Source of the DNA: Astatotilapia calliptera
Taxonomy: Eukaryota > Chordata > Actinopteri > Cichliformes > Cichlidae
DNA length: 64,000 bases
NCBI RefSeq assembly: GCF_900246225.1
Contig: NC_039323.1
Location: 22,640,112-22,704,111 of the forward strand
Direction: 5' to 3'
Below are positions 1 to 13,610 of the stretch, piece by piece. The translations under genes and the position numbers were made by a program. Numbering within the stretch: position 1 is the first letter of the stretch; every line of letters starts with the position of its first letter. The notes below the pieces were generated by a model that saw only the letters and a program-made list of their open reading frames with translations, did not search any database and was not told the DNA's origin.

Positions 1-2189
1 CGTAACCAGTAAATCACGCTCCATCCAGCACAGCACTATTGACATAGCCTGTATGTGGTGTTTGGGTGTTGGTAGCTCCTATATAGTGGAGACGCGTGTT
101 TGGTCATTGGGAAGAGGTCATTTCTTCGTCCCTTAGCGCTGCTTTGACTTTGTTTTACCTCTGCCTGGGCATCTCACATACAGAGGGCTTTGGTAGTGCT
201 GATTTAGCTTGCTTGTTGTCAAGACGATGGCGCCATGTCACTTACCTCAGCTTCACCAAAGCTGCTTATCTGTCTGAAAAATCCAGCTAGAAAAGCGTTA
301 GGTATCTTTTTCTAATTGAAAGCATGTAGCATCAGTATAGCTTAGTGCTACAGCTATAACTTAGGCAACAGTTATTCGCAAATCTTCACCAATCTGTCTC
401 AGAGTGTGTGCCTCCCACCAGGCGACCTGTGCGAATGTGGTCACTGCCATCCTTCGCTGTCCGTTCAGGTTCAGGTTACTTTACTTGTACCTGTTGGTAG
501 ATTTTGTGTGCAGTGAGTCATCCATCCTCACGTGCACATTTTCAAAACAAACAGACAACAGACAAGCGTGCAGGTGCAAAGGCACTTCAGTGTTGACTGT
601 ATACTGTCCACGACTTTATCTGAACCTTTTAGATCTCACCCAACAGAAAAAATAAACCTCCTCGGGTAAAGTCAAAATCACAATATCAAAACCGCGTTTT
701 AGCTCTCTTTCCCCAGCAGCTGTTGCAGTTTTAAATATCCCTTTTCTTTCTTTCTTTGTACCCTTTGTCTCTCTCATCCTCTTTGACGCTCACTTGCTTT
801 CTCGTTCTCTCGTGTAGCAGCCTCCCTGGTTTCCCCGGTGCTCTCCCGCGGCTTGTCAGGTCCAGGTTTCCTTTTGATTTCTGTCATCGCCACCCTCCCT
901 CCCGCTCAGAGTACACCTGGCTGAATATTGGCCCCCAGATGATAATAAAAACCCAGCGAACCCCCAAGCTTGTAAAATCTGGGCACAGGCAACACAACAG
1001 ACTCCCCCCCTCCCTGTTTCCTAGATTCCCATCCTGTCTGGAAACACTGGTACCAGTGTGGATACACTAAGTGTTTGTTTATATTTGGAAAGGTAGCATT
1101 CCTCGACCGCTCCTCCCTGATGTGTGTTTTGGCAGAGAACATAAAAAGGGATTAAAGAGACAAAGCAAAAGGAGAAAGGGGATTTATGTGACAAATGGAA
1201 AAATATATAATGCAGACAAAGTTCAGTAGCTCTTTAATCCAATTCAGCCGTGAGGTTTGGTCAGAGCAGCCATTGCTGGAGTACAATTCTTGGCTGAAAA
1301 ATGCTTCTTCAAACGCCTTCATTCCTGTTGATATATTTATTGATTTTTTCAAAGGTTTCGACGTCACATACAAAGAAGGAACAGCCTTACTTATGTGCAC
1401 AAACTATATGATGGTGTCTTGGTACTCTTTACGCTTAACTGCTTCATTTTTGTTGACTTTTATTTTGAAATTTGCACACAGATTCAGCAAAAACACATAT
1501 AAACTTCTAAATCCACACGTGTATATTTTCACATGGGTGTACCACGCATCCACAGGCTCTTCCACACAGGCAGCTCTGTGGAAGCGATCAAATATTGACA
1601 TCTGAGGCACTTTTTCAGCTCCCTCCCTGAGAGATTTGTGGCATGAACAGCTTGGCCACTGTTCCCAACAGGCATGAATGGGACACTCTGTCAAACCCAA
1701 AGAGCGGAGAAGGAGCGTATCTTAATGTTTGGAAAGATAATCTGCTGGGATTTGGATTCCTGACGGTGGCGAGGTGTTGATGTTTGGGCTGGGCCCGGCC
1801 GTAGGTGCTGCTGGAGGAAGAACATCAGATAACCCAAACTGCTGAAACCCATTCTAGATGATGAACAGGCTCCCTTTTGTATCTTGAAGTAATCCTTGGT
1901 GCCTGACACTCCTCCGTTTGGAGCAGGTAGGCAGATGAAGAATATCCTGCTCACTGGAGGCATTTGTTACACAAACGTCCTCTACTCAATGAGGCCACTG
2001 TGTGAGCGTTACAGTTTAGGTACAATCAGGCGTAGTGTAAGCACTCAACTCAGATTCAGCAACATTTAATGAGTGATGGTTCATTAACTGCGTGCCAGAA
2101 AGAGATTTTTATTTTAGTTTTCATTTCAAAATGTAATATTTTCTAATGAACACTCAAAGCCGGGATTGTTACTGTTATTAGCTGTTATA

Positions 2190-2450
2190 GGTCAGTAATC
2201 TGGCAATAACATGCAGTAACTTGAGGCTTTTTCCAAAAGCCTGTCAAGCCTCATAGACTTCCATGATAAAATTTTGAACTTTACAGCAAAAATAACCTTT
2301 TTTATAGCCTAGTACAAACAAAGGTGTTAGTCTGTGTAGCTAAGTTCCTCCTCTTCACAACTGTATGCAAAAAAATAATAATTGCATATTTCAATTAAAC
2401 TAAACCCGAAACATAATTAGGACACTGACAGGTGGGTGGACTTCCACCTC
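2190..2450 (+). repeat. Dispersed teleost repeat
   Basis: The run gaggctttttccaaaagcct, atagacttccatgataaaat, tttacagcaaaaataacc and cctagtacaaac follows a high-copy teleost repeat that I recognise but cannot classify. A diverged relative may lie at 43655-43955. Confidence 0.45.
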
Positions 2451-5400
2451 TCCATCATAGTTTTGGTAATCAATTGCATTTCATGAAATTCTTCTTATTT
2501 TATCTACCTAGCAGTACAACCATAACGTGATATGCATGTTGCTAACCAAGCTAGCTAGCATTAGCTGCAATCTTAGTAGTTACAAATATGGTGTCTTCTG
2601 TCTCTAAACATGGTCAACATAAGGATCCAAAGTGGTAACTCACAGTGGCTGATAGCAACCACCTTGCAGCTGGCAAAAGTCAGTGGTTGTCCAGAATGCA
2701 ACTTTTCTATGATGTGAGTTTTTTGCAAATCAACGGGTTGGCAACTGGTTGTATTCTGGTTACATTTCTATAAAAATAACATTACTGAGTGCAATTAAAT
2801 CACCATCCTAAATCGACTATGTCACAATTTGTGGAAGAAATATGAATTTGTGTTTTAATGTGAATTTTTGTGTTTGTAGATGGCAAAAGATTTGTGATTC
2901 TGATTTCAGTTAATTGTTGTATTATCACAAAATGATTGCAAGTATTTGCTAACTTGACCCTATCAACTTGGCCAAGCGCCTGCAGTCATTTAGCCTATCC
3001 TGCAGTAACTATGCCACTATTGATGGACGAGTAAGACTCTGTCTTATTGTGGTTTTATCACCATCTTGGTGAACCAAAGTTGCTTTGGAGATGGCACCTG
3101 ACCGTAAGTGGTCGCAGACCTGGTCACTGTTTTAGAAGAAACCCAAGGCAGCAAGATGGCACAGTTGCAATAATTTGGTCATGGGAAATTTATTTTGGTC
3201 TCCTACACACTGTTTTCCCCATGTGTGACTGTAGAATAATGCAATCTTTATAAACAGCCTATAACAACAACAACAATAATAAAAGTAACGTCATAGCTTA
3301 ATAACAACCTCTAGTGTTTTTGTTCATTTAAACTGTTTTATTCCTTGCATTTTGCAAGGTTTCCTTTTCCATTTTGCACTATACAAACTGTCAACCATTA
3401 TAGTAGCAAAAATACAAAAACGACGCTAGGAAATGACATACGAATAGAAACTATATATACAGCATATACTATAGAACTATAAAAGAACTGTAAAAAAAAC
3501 TGCTAACATAAAACTTAAAAGTCATCAAATAAAAAAATAAAAAAAAGAACTGAACAAGTCCACATGTGCGAGCCACAAAATGAACAGCTATAAATATCTA
3601 ATAACGGTAAACTCCATTCATTTCACTGCTGTGCTTAAAATTAGACTAGAATTAGTGAGTGATTTGTGCAGCGTGATCAGTAAGTTTGATTGGCTCTTTG
3701 GGAACGGGGAGGGCAAAGCCACATTTCTGCCATTAAGGAACTCTCCAATAGATTTCTATTAAGGATTCTTCGAATGCGTCTTTCTCTGTAGTGTCTCTGA
3801 CTGAACCAAGATAGATGATAGCCTCTGAGGACAGAGAAGAGCTGACCTCCCACGGCAGTAGAGGTCGTGACCTTGTCTCAGCCCATTGTGTCTTCTCAAG
3901 AATCAACAATTTCCTTTATGAATTCATCAAATCATTTGGATGCAGGAAATGGTTGTCCTTTATGCGACCGATGAAAATATCTGGGATCACATCCGCCACT
4001 GACAGCAATCCTCCCTGACAGATCAAGCTGACAGCACACAGACCTCTATGTTTTTCCCACATGAATAATAACACGCATTAATCCAAGAAGCTGCGCGCTC
4101 CGGGATTAAACAGCAGGGCTATCAGTGGAGATATCGGGGTCTGAGGATATGAGCGCCTGATGGCTGAGCAGATATTATGACGCCAGGTCATTGGGGATGT
4201 GAGTAAAGACCACTGAGAGATGGATCACCACCACAGAGCCCCGAAACATCCTGATAAGACTAATGAATTTAACTAAGGCTGAACTAAACCTGATACAAGC
4301 AGCAGTGGCTTTAGTCTTACCGGATAATATGATAGGATCACAGTCATTAGAAATTATACTGGGGAAACGAGAATACATTTTCATTGACGCTAATTAAATT
4401 TGCAGTGTTTACATCTTTTGCCGGTGATGTTCTCATAAACTTTGGAGTATTGGATGGCAGGTGTATTCGGCAGCAGACACATCTGTGTGTTTGGCAGGAA
4501 GCCCAGACTAACAGCCCTATCAGATGTAGTATATCTCCCACACCTTGAGAAGTCACTGTCATAACTCATTCTCAAGTGTACGGTGAAAAAACCCCCCAAA
4601 ACAAAACGCCCAGAACGAAATCTTAAATTCTGTTGGCCTAACCTTTGACTTGCAGTAGCCCATGTGGGACTGTTACTTTCTATCAAACCTGCAGCTTTTC
4701 AGGCTTTTCAGATGCTTTTTCAGTCCCACAGGCCTTGCTGGCATGTCATCAGTCTGCAAAAACAAATATATTCCTGGAAAGCAGAGATAGGTTGGCGGGA
4801 TGGGTTGGGACGCAGGGTTAGGGAGGATCGAGGTTGTGACCTTGTCTTTGGCTGGGTGTTATTCCCAGAGGCTGCAGACCTCTACAAGGTGTCTTATCAG
4901 TCAAGCCAGGCGGAGGTTCTCATCTGCAGACACATCAAGGTGGTGGAAGGAACTTACATCAGCGAGGATTTAAAGGAACGTATCCTGACCTCTGCAGCAA
5001 CCAGGTCAGTTTTATCTAGCTTAAAGTTTATTTATTTTTTCCAGTCGACTCCAAAGCAGCCGATATAAGAAGCAGACGCTCGTCGGGGATGTGGCTCCAT
5101 CGCTCCTAATCTCCAAAAATGTGTGAAAGAGCAGAGTGTGCTTGCGAGGCTCATATGGATGAATAATGCATCTGATGTTTTATTACTGAGAAATCTGGAC
5201 CATTAATCTTAAACAGATTGCACTGGCTTTGAGTGTCAGACAGTCTGCCTGTTTGCATGTTTGTGTGGTCAGAAGTGTGTTGGGTTTTTTTTCACTTATA
5301 TATATATATATATGTTCCCTCTCTGCTTCTTGGTGCCAAAGCAGTGGGGGGATGGCACTCACGTTTAAAAATTTCATAAAGGCACACAAGCAGTTGGAGG

Positions 5401-7224
5401 GGGGCCTGGATATGGGACTCGAGCCATGGCGCGAGTCAGGGGAAGCTCTTTCCTCGGCAGCTACTGAGCGCCTGCTTATCAAACGCTCTCACACACTTGA
5501 GTAAACACGGCTAGATAAACATTACTGAGAAGCAGCGGTCGTAGAGCATGAACATCTGCAAACACATTACCTGACAGGTTAACAATAGCTCGGCCCCTGC
5601 TTTTATTATAGCTGCAAAAATCAATGCTGTGCACAGCACTGGCTGTTAATGAATGGCTTTTTAAAGTGCAATATCATCTGTACCATGGGCAATCCTTCCA
5701 TTCATTCACCTTAAAAAGCTTTCATTCTGCACACAAAAAAGAATAGGCAAAATGTGTATTTATAATTAAAACGGTTTCTTATTTAGGAAACCTCAAGTGC
5801 AGGAAATAAATTACAAAATAAAGGTGACAAAATAAAGAATAAAACAAAATAAAGAGTCTTAAAAGATGTTGATTCAACAAGCTTTGCCAGAATAGCTTCA
5901 GTCCTTCTTGACTTTTTAAGTTTCTGGAACTCTACTGAGGGACAGACATCATTCTTGTAAAAGATATACCCTTCATGTATTTCCTCATTAGTCCAAAATC
6001 TTCCATAGGTGTTCAGCTGGGTGTAGACCTAGTGACCACAAACTCCATGGCATATGAAGTCTTAGTAACTGGTGCAAGCTTTTTATATGTCCACACTGCA
6101 GGAACGTGGGACCAGGTTGCCAGCGAAAGGCTCAGGTTTTAACCCCATTCTACGTTATACCTACAATAAGGAAATAAAATAACATTTAGACATTTGCTTT
6201 GAAAAGAGGCTTCACCTTGTTCAGCAGCTTCAAGTCCAATTGTCATCTTAAAACACTGAGTACGAGAAACAATTTTTAGTGAAATCTGTTACCTGTAAAA
6301 TTAGATTTACATGCAGCAGTCCAACCAATCTCGCCTTATTCAGTTTAATTTACCACAACGTCTCCTGAAGGTCTGTTGCTCTGTAAGTGCACATCTTGCT
6401 GTCAGGTGAAGTATATTGGGACTTTTGTAAAAGCCTCTTCATGATTTAGTATACTTTGGAGGTGCTTACGTACTCCTTATGAGCTTACAGCTCTTAGGAC
6501 ATTTTAAGCACTGTAAGGAATTGCATTCACCAGAGCGCTGGTCCTGAGAAATATGCCTCTGATAAAGTCTCGGGTCAGTAAATTCTGTGTTTTTTCCCCC
6601 TCTCCAGTCTACACGTGAGTACCTGGGCCTCGTGGGAACGGTACAGCTTTCACTCACGCCGTAAAACCGTCAGGAGTAATGCCTGGCTGAAGATATAACA
6701 CGCGGCATTACATACATGAGTCATGCTTTAAATCTCCGCTTTAAATACCCTCCTATTTCACATGACAACAAGCATGCTGCATTCTCTACATTCCTTCATG
6801 TGTGCTGAGGATTATTTCAGTGCCCTGTCATTAGGACGAGGGCTACGTGATGACAACACTGACTTAGCCAGCTTTACTTGACTTTGATGTGGCCTGTAAA
6901 TATTTCCCCTGACACAGGGCTTTTCGCAAAGAAGGTTCCCCTTTGTGGAGCAGTCGTAATCATTATGGGATTGTGTTGCTAATGGTGTTTCAGAGACAGA
7001 TGTTTTACCCAAGAAGGTTCTCTTGGCCGCTTGAGAAAAAGTCACACATTTTAGTTGATGAATTGGCAGATGTTGGTTTGTTGAATGTTCAGAGTGTGCT
7101 TGTTTTCTTTAGACCAGTGGTTCAGCATATTTGAACTTCTTCATCTTCAGGGCCACTCATGTTCAATGTGTTCACTTGAAGTCAGTTTTAATTGGATCTA
7201 GGTAACTTTCAGTTAGAGTTAGCT

Positions 7225-8095
7225 ACAGTTATGGTAGGTACACCCTTTTTCATACCAGAACATATTGAAAAATAATCTGGTCTTTACAAGGTTTAAAATT
7301 AGGTGATGATATATTATCATACCAACATGCAGAAGTAGTTCGTGAAAACCAATCACATCTCATGATTTAGTAGTGTGTAGAACTACATTTAGCAGCAATA
7401 ACTTGAAATAATTCAGGTCTAAATGACTTTATCAGTCTCTCACATTATGTGGAGGAATTCTGGCCCACTCTTCTTTACAGTGTTGCTGCAGTTCCTTGAG
7501 ACTTTATGCACAATTCTCTCAAGGTCCCAACTCAGCATTTCAATCAGGTTGAATTCTGGACTTTGACTGGCCCATTGCAGCAGTTTGATTCTTCCATTTT
7601 TCAGCCATTCTGTTGTAGATTTGCTGCTGTGCTTGGGATCATTGACCTGTTTCATGACATAAATTGGGCGAAGCTTTATCTGTCAGACAGATGTCCTCAC
7701 ATTTGACTACCACTGTGCTGACAGCTAACATGAGGTGATTGTGCTGATGTGTTGTGTTTTGTGCATTATAGTCAAGCATCTCCACTTTGGTCTTGTCCTT
7801 CTAAAGCACATTGTTGCACAGGTCTTGTGATTTTTTTCAGGTGCAACTTTGCAAACCTAATTCACCTTAGGGTGAAGTTGCCTGGGCCTCCACTCCTGGG
7901 AAGACTGGCAGCTGTCATGAACGTTTTCCACTTGTAAATAACCTTTCTCACTGCAAATTATTTGGAAATGGCCTCACACTTCCTAGAAGGCAGCACCATT
8001 TGGTTCTTTAAGGTTATTGCTGATATATGTATCTGTGCTTTCATCTTCCTGTTCTAACTTTTCTGCCATACACAAGTTACACCTTTTTATTCATA
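7225..8095 (-). mobile_element. Tc1-like transposase relic
   Basis: The minus-strand frame at 7440-7655 reads NDPKHSSKSTTEWLKNGRI and then LLQWASQSPEFNLIEMLSWD, the DPKH and SPdlNpIE motifs of Tc1-family DDE transposases (second Asp and Glu region). Further upstream pieces of the transposase can be traced to about 7.93 kb through stops and shifts. The element edges are estimates, from a short acaccc/aggtgtaa-like pair. Confidence 0.75.
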
Positions 8096-10883
8096 ATATA
8101 TAAGCAGTTTCAACTGTTTATCCACACTACTAGCTAGCATACCTCCTACCAAAGCATGAGATCTTTCTGTTAGAGTGTACTTTGTTTCTTCTGCAGAACA
8201 CATTTCACAGCTACAAGCTTCTCTCCGTCCACCCATGTGGTCAGGATGAATTCAGAGAACACAAACATGAACAATCATTTGCCATGGTTTGCACTATTGA
8301 TTAACTACTCCTGGAGCCAACGGTAAATTTAACTTTGGGAACTTAGCACTGAGCACTAATGGCCTTTTCGCCTTGGGTCTGAGTGCCATTCTGGCCCCGT
8401 TCTGTGACACTCTGAGACTGACAGATGGCTTTAGGGCAGTGTTGTTAGGCACTGTAATTGGTTGCTTTCCAAACATGAAAGATTTGTCATGCTGATTAAG
8501 TAAAAATGGATGATTCCAGTGATGAAAGGGATGATGGATGGAAACTGAGTTAATGTCTTTTGTTGTCATTTTTTTTTTGCATGACAGAAATTGGAAAATG
8601 TGACACCACACTGTTAAGCATCGATCTGTTGTCGTTCTTTGCCCCTATTTGCCTAATGGTCACCAGAGTGCCCTTGAATGCAAACTCGGCAGGACACCTG
8701 GGCCTTTGCCATGTTCTCCTGGCACTGGTGCAAGCTGCTGGTGATGGCTGTCTTTGAGTGGCAGTCTCAGATGCGAGATTAGGTCCAATAATTGCTTAAG
8801 AAGCAGCAGACAAAACAACTGTGCTTAATGTATTTAGATCAGCAGTCTCTGAACATCTGGTGAATTTGCTCTCAAGGCCACAGCTTAAAAAAGCCCATGT
8901 AGTGATAACAGAAGTACTTTAGGTCTGTTCAGGCCCCAGATGTGGTTCGCAGGGAGGTCAGAATCATTCTGTCCTCATATTGCTCAATGCAAATTATTAA
9001 AAGTGCTGTGTTACAGGCTGTGAAATAGTTCAGTGTTTCATGTCTGAAAAATCAATAAGGGCATTGAAAGCCTGTGCCAAATAGTTGTATCTGATATCAT
9101 TGTGTATGTGTTTTTCCACAGTATCATATGAAGTGTTCAGGGACCATCATTGCTACTCACCAGTCATGTTGTGGTAATGTCATAGCTTCCCTGTGAATCG
9201 GGGAAAAGACATAAAAACAATGCTTATAAGTAGAAGTAATAGCATAAAGATCGGCAACGTTCATGTAGTCATGACAATGTGTGAAGCTCAAAACTTTTAC
9301 CCAGGAGACTGGGTTTGTGCTCTGTGTGAAACCAAAAGGGAATATTGAGCTGACTTGTTGTTTCTGCTTTTGTAAATGATCTGTTTTACCTGTTACTTTG
9401 CTTAGGCCTGGGCACCAAGCAACAGTATTGTGCAAAAGTCTTGAGCCATCCCCCAATCCTTTGTGTTTTGCTAAGAAAAACAGAATCATTGTCATGCTGC
9501 AAAATGAAGCTGCTGCTTTTGCTATTATGGCAAGAAAAAATGTTAAAAAAAGATTAAATCATAATCACGTAAAGTATATTATAATGGCAGAAAGCCCTTA
9601 AGTCAGCATGCTGTGTTATCGCAACAGTGTTACTGGTCAATTGCATTGTTGGTGCTGGGGTTATGTTGGTTTTGACCATTAATGCAATATTAGACCATTT
9701 GTCAAATAATTGGTCATTTTTGAGGCTGTGTTGCTGTTTTTGGCTGATTATGTGGGATTTCCCAATGTGTTTCCCAGAAAAGTGTATTGCTATGATATAG
9801 TGTATCACTACAACAAGAAAAATTTCCATATTGACCAAACTTGTCTCGTGTGGACACTCTGCTGTATTTTATCATCAAGGGTTTTCCCACAAAGTTTGGA
9901 AACTGCAGACACTGTGTTTGTTTTTCATTTTTTTCCTTGAATTCTGGTCTACAACAGTGACTTTGTGCTTTATTGAAGGGATTTATTTTGGCAGTGACTA
10001 ATTAGAGAACTGAGATTACAATAGCTGCAAAGGGAGTTATGTTCAGAAGCAGGCCAAGGCGCCGTAGTTGCAGTAAAAGCAAAAATAAAAGGATCTAAAA
10101 AAAATGGATGGTTTGCAGATACTATGACCATTTTTCCCCTCCTAGACTGAGATTTCTGGCAGATTTCCTGTGTCGTTCAGTGGTGCTAGGGACTTCTTCT
10201 TGGGAATCCCCATTATTCAATTACACTCACAGCACATGATGAGAGTGTCTGGAAATCAATGGAGAGCATCTGTCCCACAGAGATAACCATTTACCCATGA
10301 GATGTATCGTGAGCTGTCAAGCTAATATCTAATTAATTAGTCTTAAACCTCCACCGCACTGATCTGACAGCACAGTGTGTGCTCTGCTGTGTACTGCAGG
10401 TAGACACTGAGTATCTGAAAACCCAGATGTTTGAAGTATGGTGCCCGCTGTATGTGGCCTATTTCTCACAGTTACAACCCCCTTCTGCTATATGATGTCA
10501 GACCACTAAGAAGCAAATCATTAGGCCAAAGCCGAGAAATCCTAACATCTGTTTCTTCCATTCTGCTCTCAGCCTTAGCTCATTTTGTGTGTGCTGTAAC
10601 TCAGTAGCGCTATTCCCAGCTGACATTACACTGCCGGGCTTGCTTCTGGGCCAGCCATTAGAAGTTACCCAGAGGTACTTCTGGAATTACACATGGAGAG
10701 GGGATAAGAGGCTAAACTGAATTATCACACCTTTTAAAAAGCACTCCTGTCTTGACGTTCTTTGACATTTATGAAAGCAACACGAGGATGCAGTCAGGGT
10801 GTGATTTTGCATGTATTCCTTTAATCATTGTTAGCATTTGACTCTTTGATCATTTACACATAAAGTTTTCTTTCTCTCGGCAG

Positions 10884-10957
10884 GAATACATGGACGCCAA
10901 CAAATGCATTGATGAACTTCTCAAGCAGCTCGAGGAGGAGCGCCGAAACGTTCGAAG
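10884..10957 (+). CDS. nckap5: nckap5 internal coding exon (N-terminal coiled coil, part 1)
   Basis: A 74-nt exon between a pyrimidine-rich acceptor (ttttctttctctcggcag) and a consensus donor (gtaagag). It opens on a codon boundary and reads EYMDANKCIDELLKQLEEE followed by RRNVR, ending two bases into an Arg codon. This resembles the mammalian NCKAP5 stretch beginning EYMDSNKYIEHLL, just after its short N-terminal leader. NCKAP5 is a Nck SH3-binding protein; its paralogue NCKAP5L (Cep169) is a microtubule plus-end and centrosome protein, so a cytoskeletal role is likely but inferred. The charged, leucine-rich heptads suit a coiled coil. The phase-2 end fits the next exon at 48639. The exon encoding the leader and start codon was not found upstream. 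Identification is from recalled family similarity, not a search. Confidence 0.88.
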
Positions 10958-12779
10958 GTAAGAGGTTCTGCCTGAAGATATCAGCAGCTGCCTGCAATTC
11001 ATTGCCAACCAGAGGCTGCAGAACAATGTTGTTTGGTTTTGAGCTTGAGACAAGCTTTGTGCACAGTTCTTGAGAAATGCTTTTTGTGTTGGAAGCACAC
11101 TAAAAGTGGCAGACAAAGGGGGAGACTCCAGGCTCAGTTTGGGGTTGACTGGGGGCATTTCTCATGGAGGTCCTTTGGAGCAGATTTGCACAGACAATGG
11201 AAATGAAGAGCTTATGGAGATGCCAATCTAATGACCTTGTCCCCTCAATGCTGCTATCATCCTTTCCCTTCCAGCGATGCACAGCCCCCATAGAAAAGAG
11301 AGACAATTTTTAAACTTCACCCTCTTTTGTACAACCCTTTCTCCATCTCAATGGAGCTGTATTCCCCCGGCTCAAAGTAATTTTCCCCCTGAGTGAGCAA
11401 AGAGGGGCTGGGGGTTGGACAGAGGGGAAAGGGGAATAAGGGTCTCAGGATCGGTGGCTGCGGGGGGTTAAATGACCACTGACCATCCCCTTTACTCGGC
11501 CAGGACAGCCCCTTAATAAAGGAAGTGATGTGTAAAGGAATGACCCTCTCATCTAAGTCATCCCCACCCAACTTTCTAAGACATCTCGTGTGAGAGCCAG
11601 AGTGACCTAATAGCCACTTAGATGACCTGTGCAAACTGACCTGGGGACCAAATGGTTTCAAAAGCCTTGAACTTGTACAACTGCAAATGATTGAAGTACC
11701 CCGATTACCCTGGAAGCTGCATGTGAAACACAAATGCCCCGAGTAGTGTAGATTGGGCATTAACTGGTCATTAACCTGCCAGCGCCCTACCATGGAGTCC
11801 ATGTGATGTCTGATTGCCCACTAGTGAAAAAATAGTGGATAAATGCCAGTGGGCTCTCTTCATGGTGCTCCCTTTTCAAAGCTCTACCTGTCCAGCTTCT
11901 GTCCAGCTTCCCATTTACTGTTTGTACCCCATGTGAGAAGGAAAACCCCCCCCTTTGGAGTATACTCCAACCTGATCCTTCTAAGGTTGTCCAAACTGGC
12001 TTAAAAACAAGGTTAGTACCCTGTTTCTGATTGGGTACATTATACCTTTAAATGATCTAATGCTACATGGCATTGTACTTTGAAGTGCTTAAGCGTTGAC
12101 ATGTAAGCGTTGTGTCTTAGCCTTTGGCCACGTCTCTTCCTTTTGCTCTTATCTCCGCAAGGCATCAAACTTGGTCTTCTACAATGTTTTTCTAGCCATT
12201 GTGCCATTGTGTAAAACGCTCAGTCAGTAAAAGTAGACAAAACCTGAGAAACCAAACCAAACCACTAACGGTCAGTTTGGTATGTTTTAAAAAGGACTAG
12301 ACAGATTCTCTAAGTATCCCCCAATGCACCCCTGCCTTGTAAAACTGACATTTGTTTCCTTGAGGTTCAAAGATATAAACTCACTCATAACTCAAAGTAG
12401 TTTTTGCCATTTGAAGTACATCTTTCAAGTCAGTATCTTGATTGAAAGAATCATGGATAAAGGCTCCAGTTTTTCACGTAATGCTGGTGTCTTGAGGAGA
12501 AGTGCTATTTACAAAGATTGCTTTTGTCTTCCATGGGCTCCAGTGAGAGATTCAACTGTGAGGGGCTCTGCATTGTTGCAAGCCTCTAGATGTTGTAAAC
12601 AAACCAGTGGAAATCCGTACTTTGAAAATTCCTTGTCTTTGAAGCTCAGTTTTTAGAAACAACATACCACCAGCCAGGATTTGTTCTCATTTCTTTTCCA
12701 GTGTTGTTCGATTCAGAGCGGCGACAGTGATGAATGATTTCACAAAGGCTTTTGTTCAGCTAAAACATAGACCTCGACT

Positions 12780-12814
12780 TAAAAAAAAACAAAAAAAAAC
12801 AAAAAACAAAAAAC
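12780..12814 (+). repeat. A-rich (A6-9C)n tract
   Basis: Runs of A broken by single C. Could be a decayed poly(A) tail, but no retroposon body was recognised to its left. Confidence 0.8.
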
Positions 12815-13159
12815 CGCCTCCTTTCCCTTATTAGGCAGCATCTCACGATGCTGTAGATGTCTCGCTCCACCCCTAAGAATATGGGGCCCATCAATCAGTC
12901 AAGAGGAGAAAGAGAAGCCCGTACATTCCTCTAGTTCTTTGCATCCTTCCTTATGACCCAGTGACCTACTACATTCATGGCTCTCATTGTACCATATTAT
13001 GGGGTAGTTTCACACTGGCAAAGTACACCAATTGGACAATTATGGCTGATCTCTGTCCTGATTTCACTTTTTTCTTTTATGTTAGAAGGCAGATACTACT
13101 TTCATTTAATTGCTAAATATGTACATCTTGGTCTTACTTTATATTTTGATCAAATGGGA

Positions 13160-13610
13160 AACTTCTTTTGTCCAGTTTCCTCAATTTTTTTAAGGACACA
13201 CTGCACACCATGCTGAGATATGCCAAGTTTTTAGGTAATAACTCTTTGGAAATCACCTTGTTGGTGCACAAATACTATTTTATGTCTTTCAAACTGTGTT
13301 ATCTTTGGAATTTTATATTTAGACACAACACTGGTTCATCCGTTGAGTGTTTTATGCTTGAATGATTCATAGGTCAGCGTTAAGTGGCTTAGGAAATGAT
13401 AAATAATCCTCTGAAAATGGCCAGTAACAAGTACTAGACTAAAAGTGAGTGAAAAAGTAGCTAATGTCCAAAAAAAGCTTTGAAAGACCTCCAGAAAGCC
13501 TGGAGGGCTATTGCCCGAGAGTGCTTGAATACATTTCAAGAATATCTGGCTCATTGGAAGCAAAATATGAAAGAAATGAGTGGTGGATCGAGACTTTTGC
13601 ATTTTTATAA
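13160..13610. mobile_element. Tc1-derived rearranged element, copy 1
   Basis: Homologous to the inverse of 59.33-59.89 kb. Shared words include ttttttaaggacac, atcaccttg.tggtgca, attcataggtcag and ctctgaaaatgg. It ends with a terminal-repeat-like cgagacttttgca near 13.59 kb. It contains transposase-like pieces on both strands (helix-turn-helix side on minus; LKDLQKAWRAI on plus), so the unit is internally rearranged and cannot encode a transposase. Confidence 0.6.

Larger units (their letters stand above)
1..10883. other. Upstream/intronic region of nckap5, no exon recognised
   Basis: About 10.9 kb without a recognisable host exon. It contains a diverged dispersed repeat near 2.2-2.45 kb, an AT-rich A-tract zone at 3.3-3.55 kb, a short TA microsatellite at 5297-5313 and a Tc1 transposase relic at 7.2-8.1 kb. 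The segment 9420-9480 resembles a Tc1-type terminal repeat (gtgcaaaagtcttgag) with no clear body. The stretch 5.85-6.4 kb has a Tc1-leader look but could not be confirmed. The longest frame, at 4664-5068, has no recognisable protein and does not fit the phase of the exon at 10884. Confidence 0.7.

Noticed and set aside
4664..5068. 134-codon plus-strand frame with acceptor-like ttattcccag and donor-like gtcagt
   Set aside because: No recognisable protein. Its end phase does not fit the nckap5 exon at 10884 and the splice signals are weak.
11317..11802. 161-codon minus-strand frame
   Set aside because: Low-complexity Pro/Ser-rich translation of pyrimidine-rich DNA just after an exon. No motif, no splice support.
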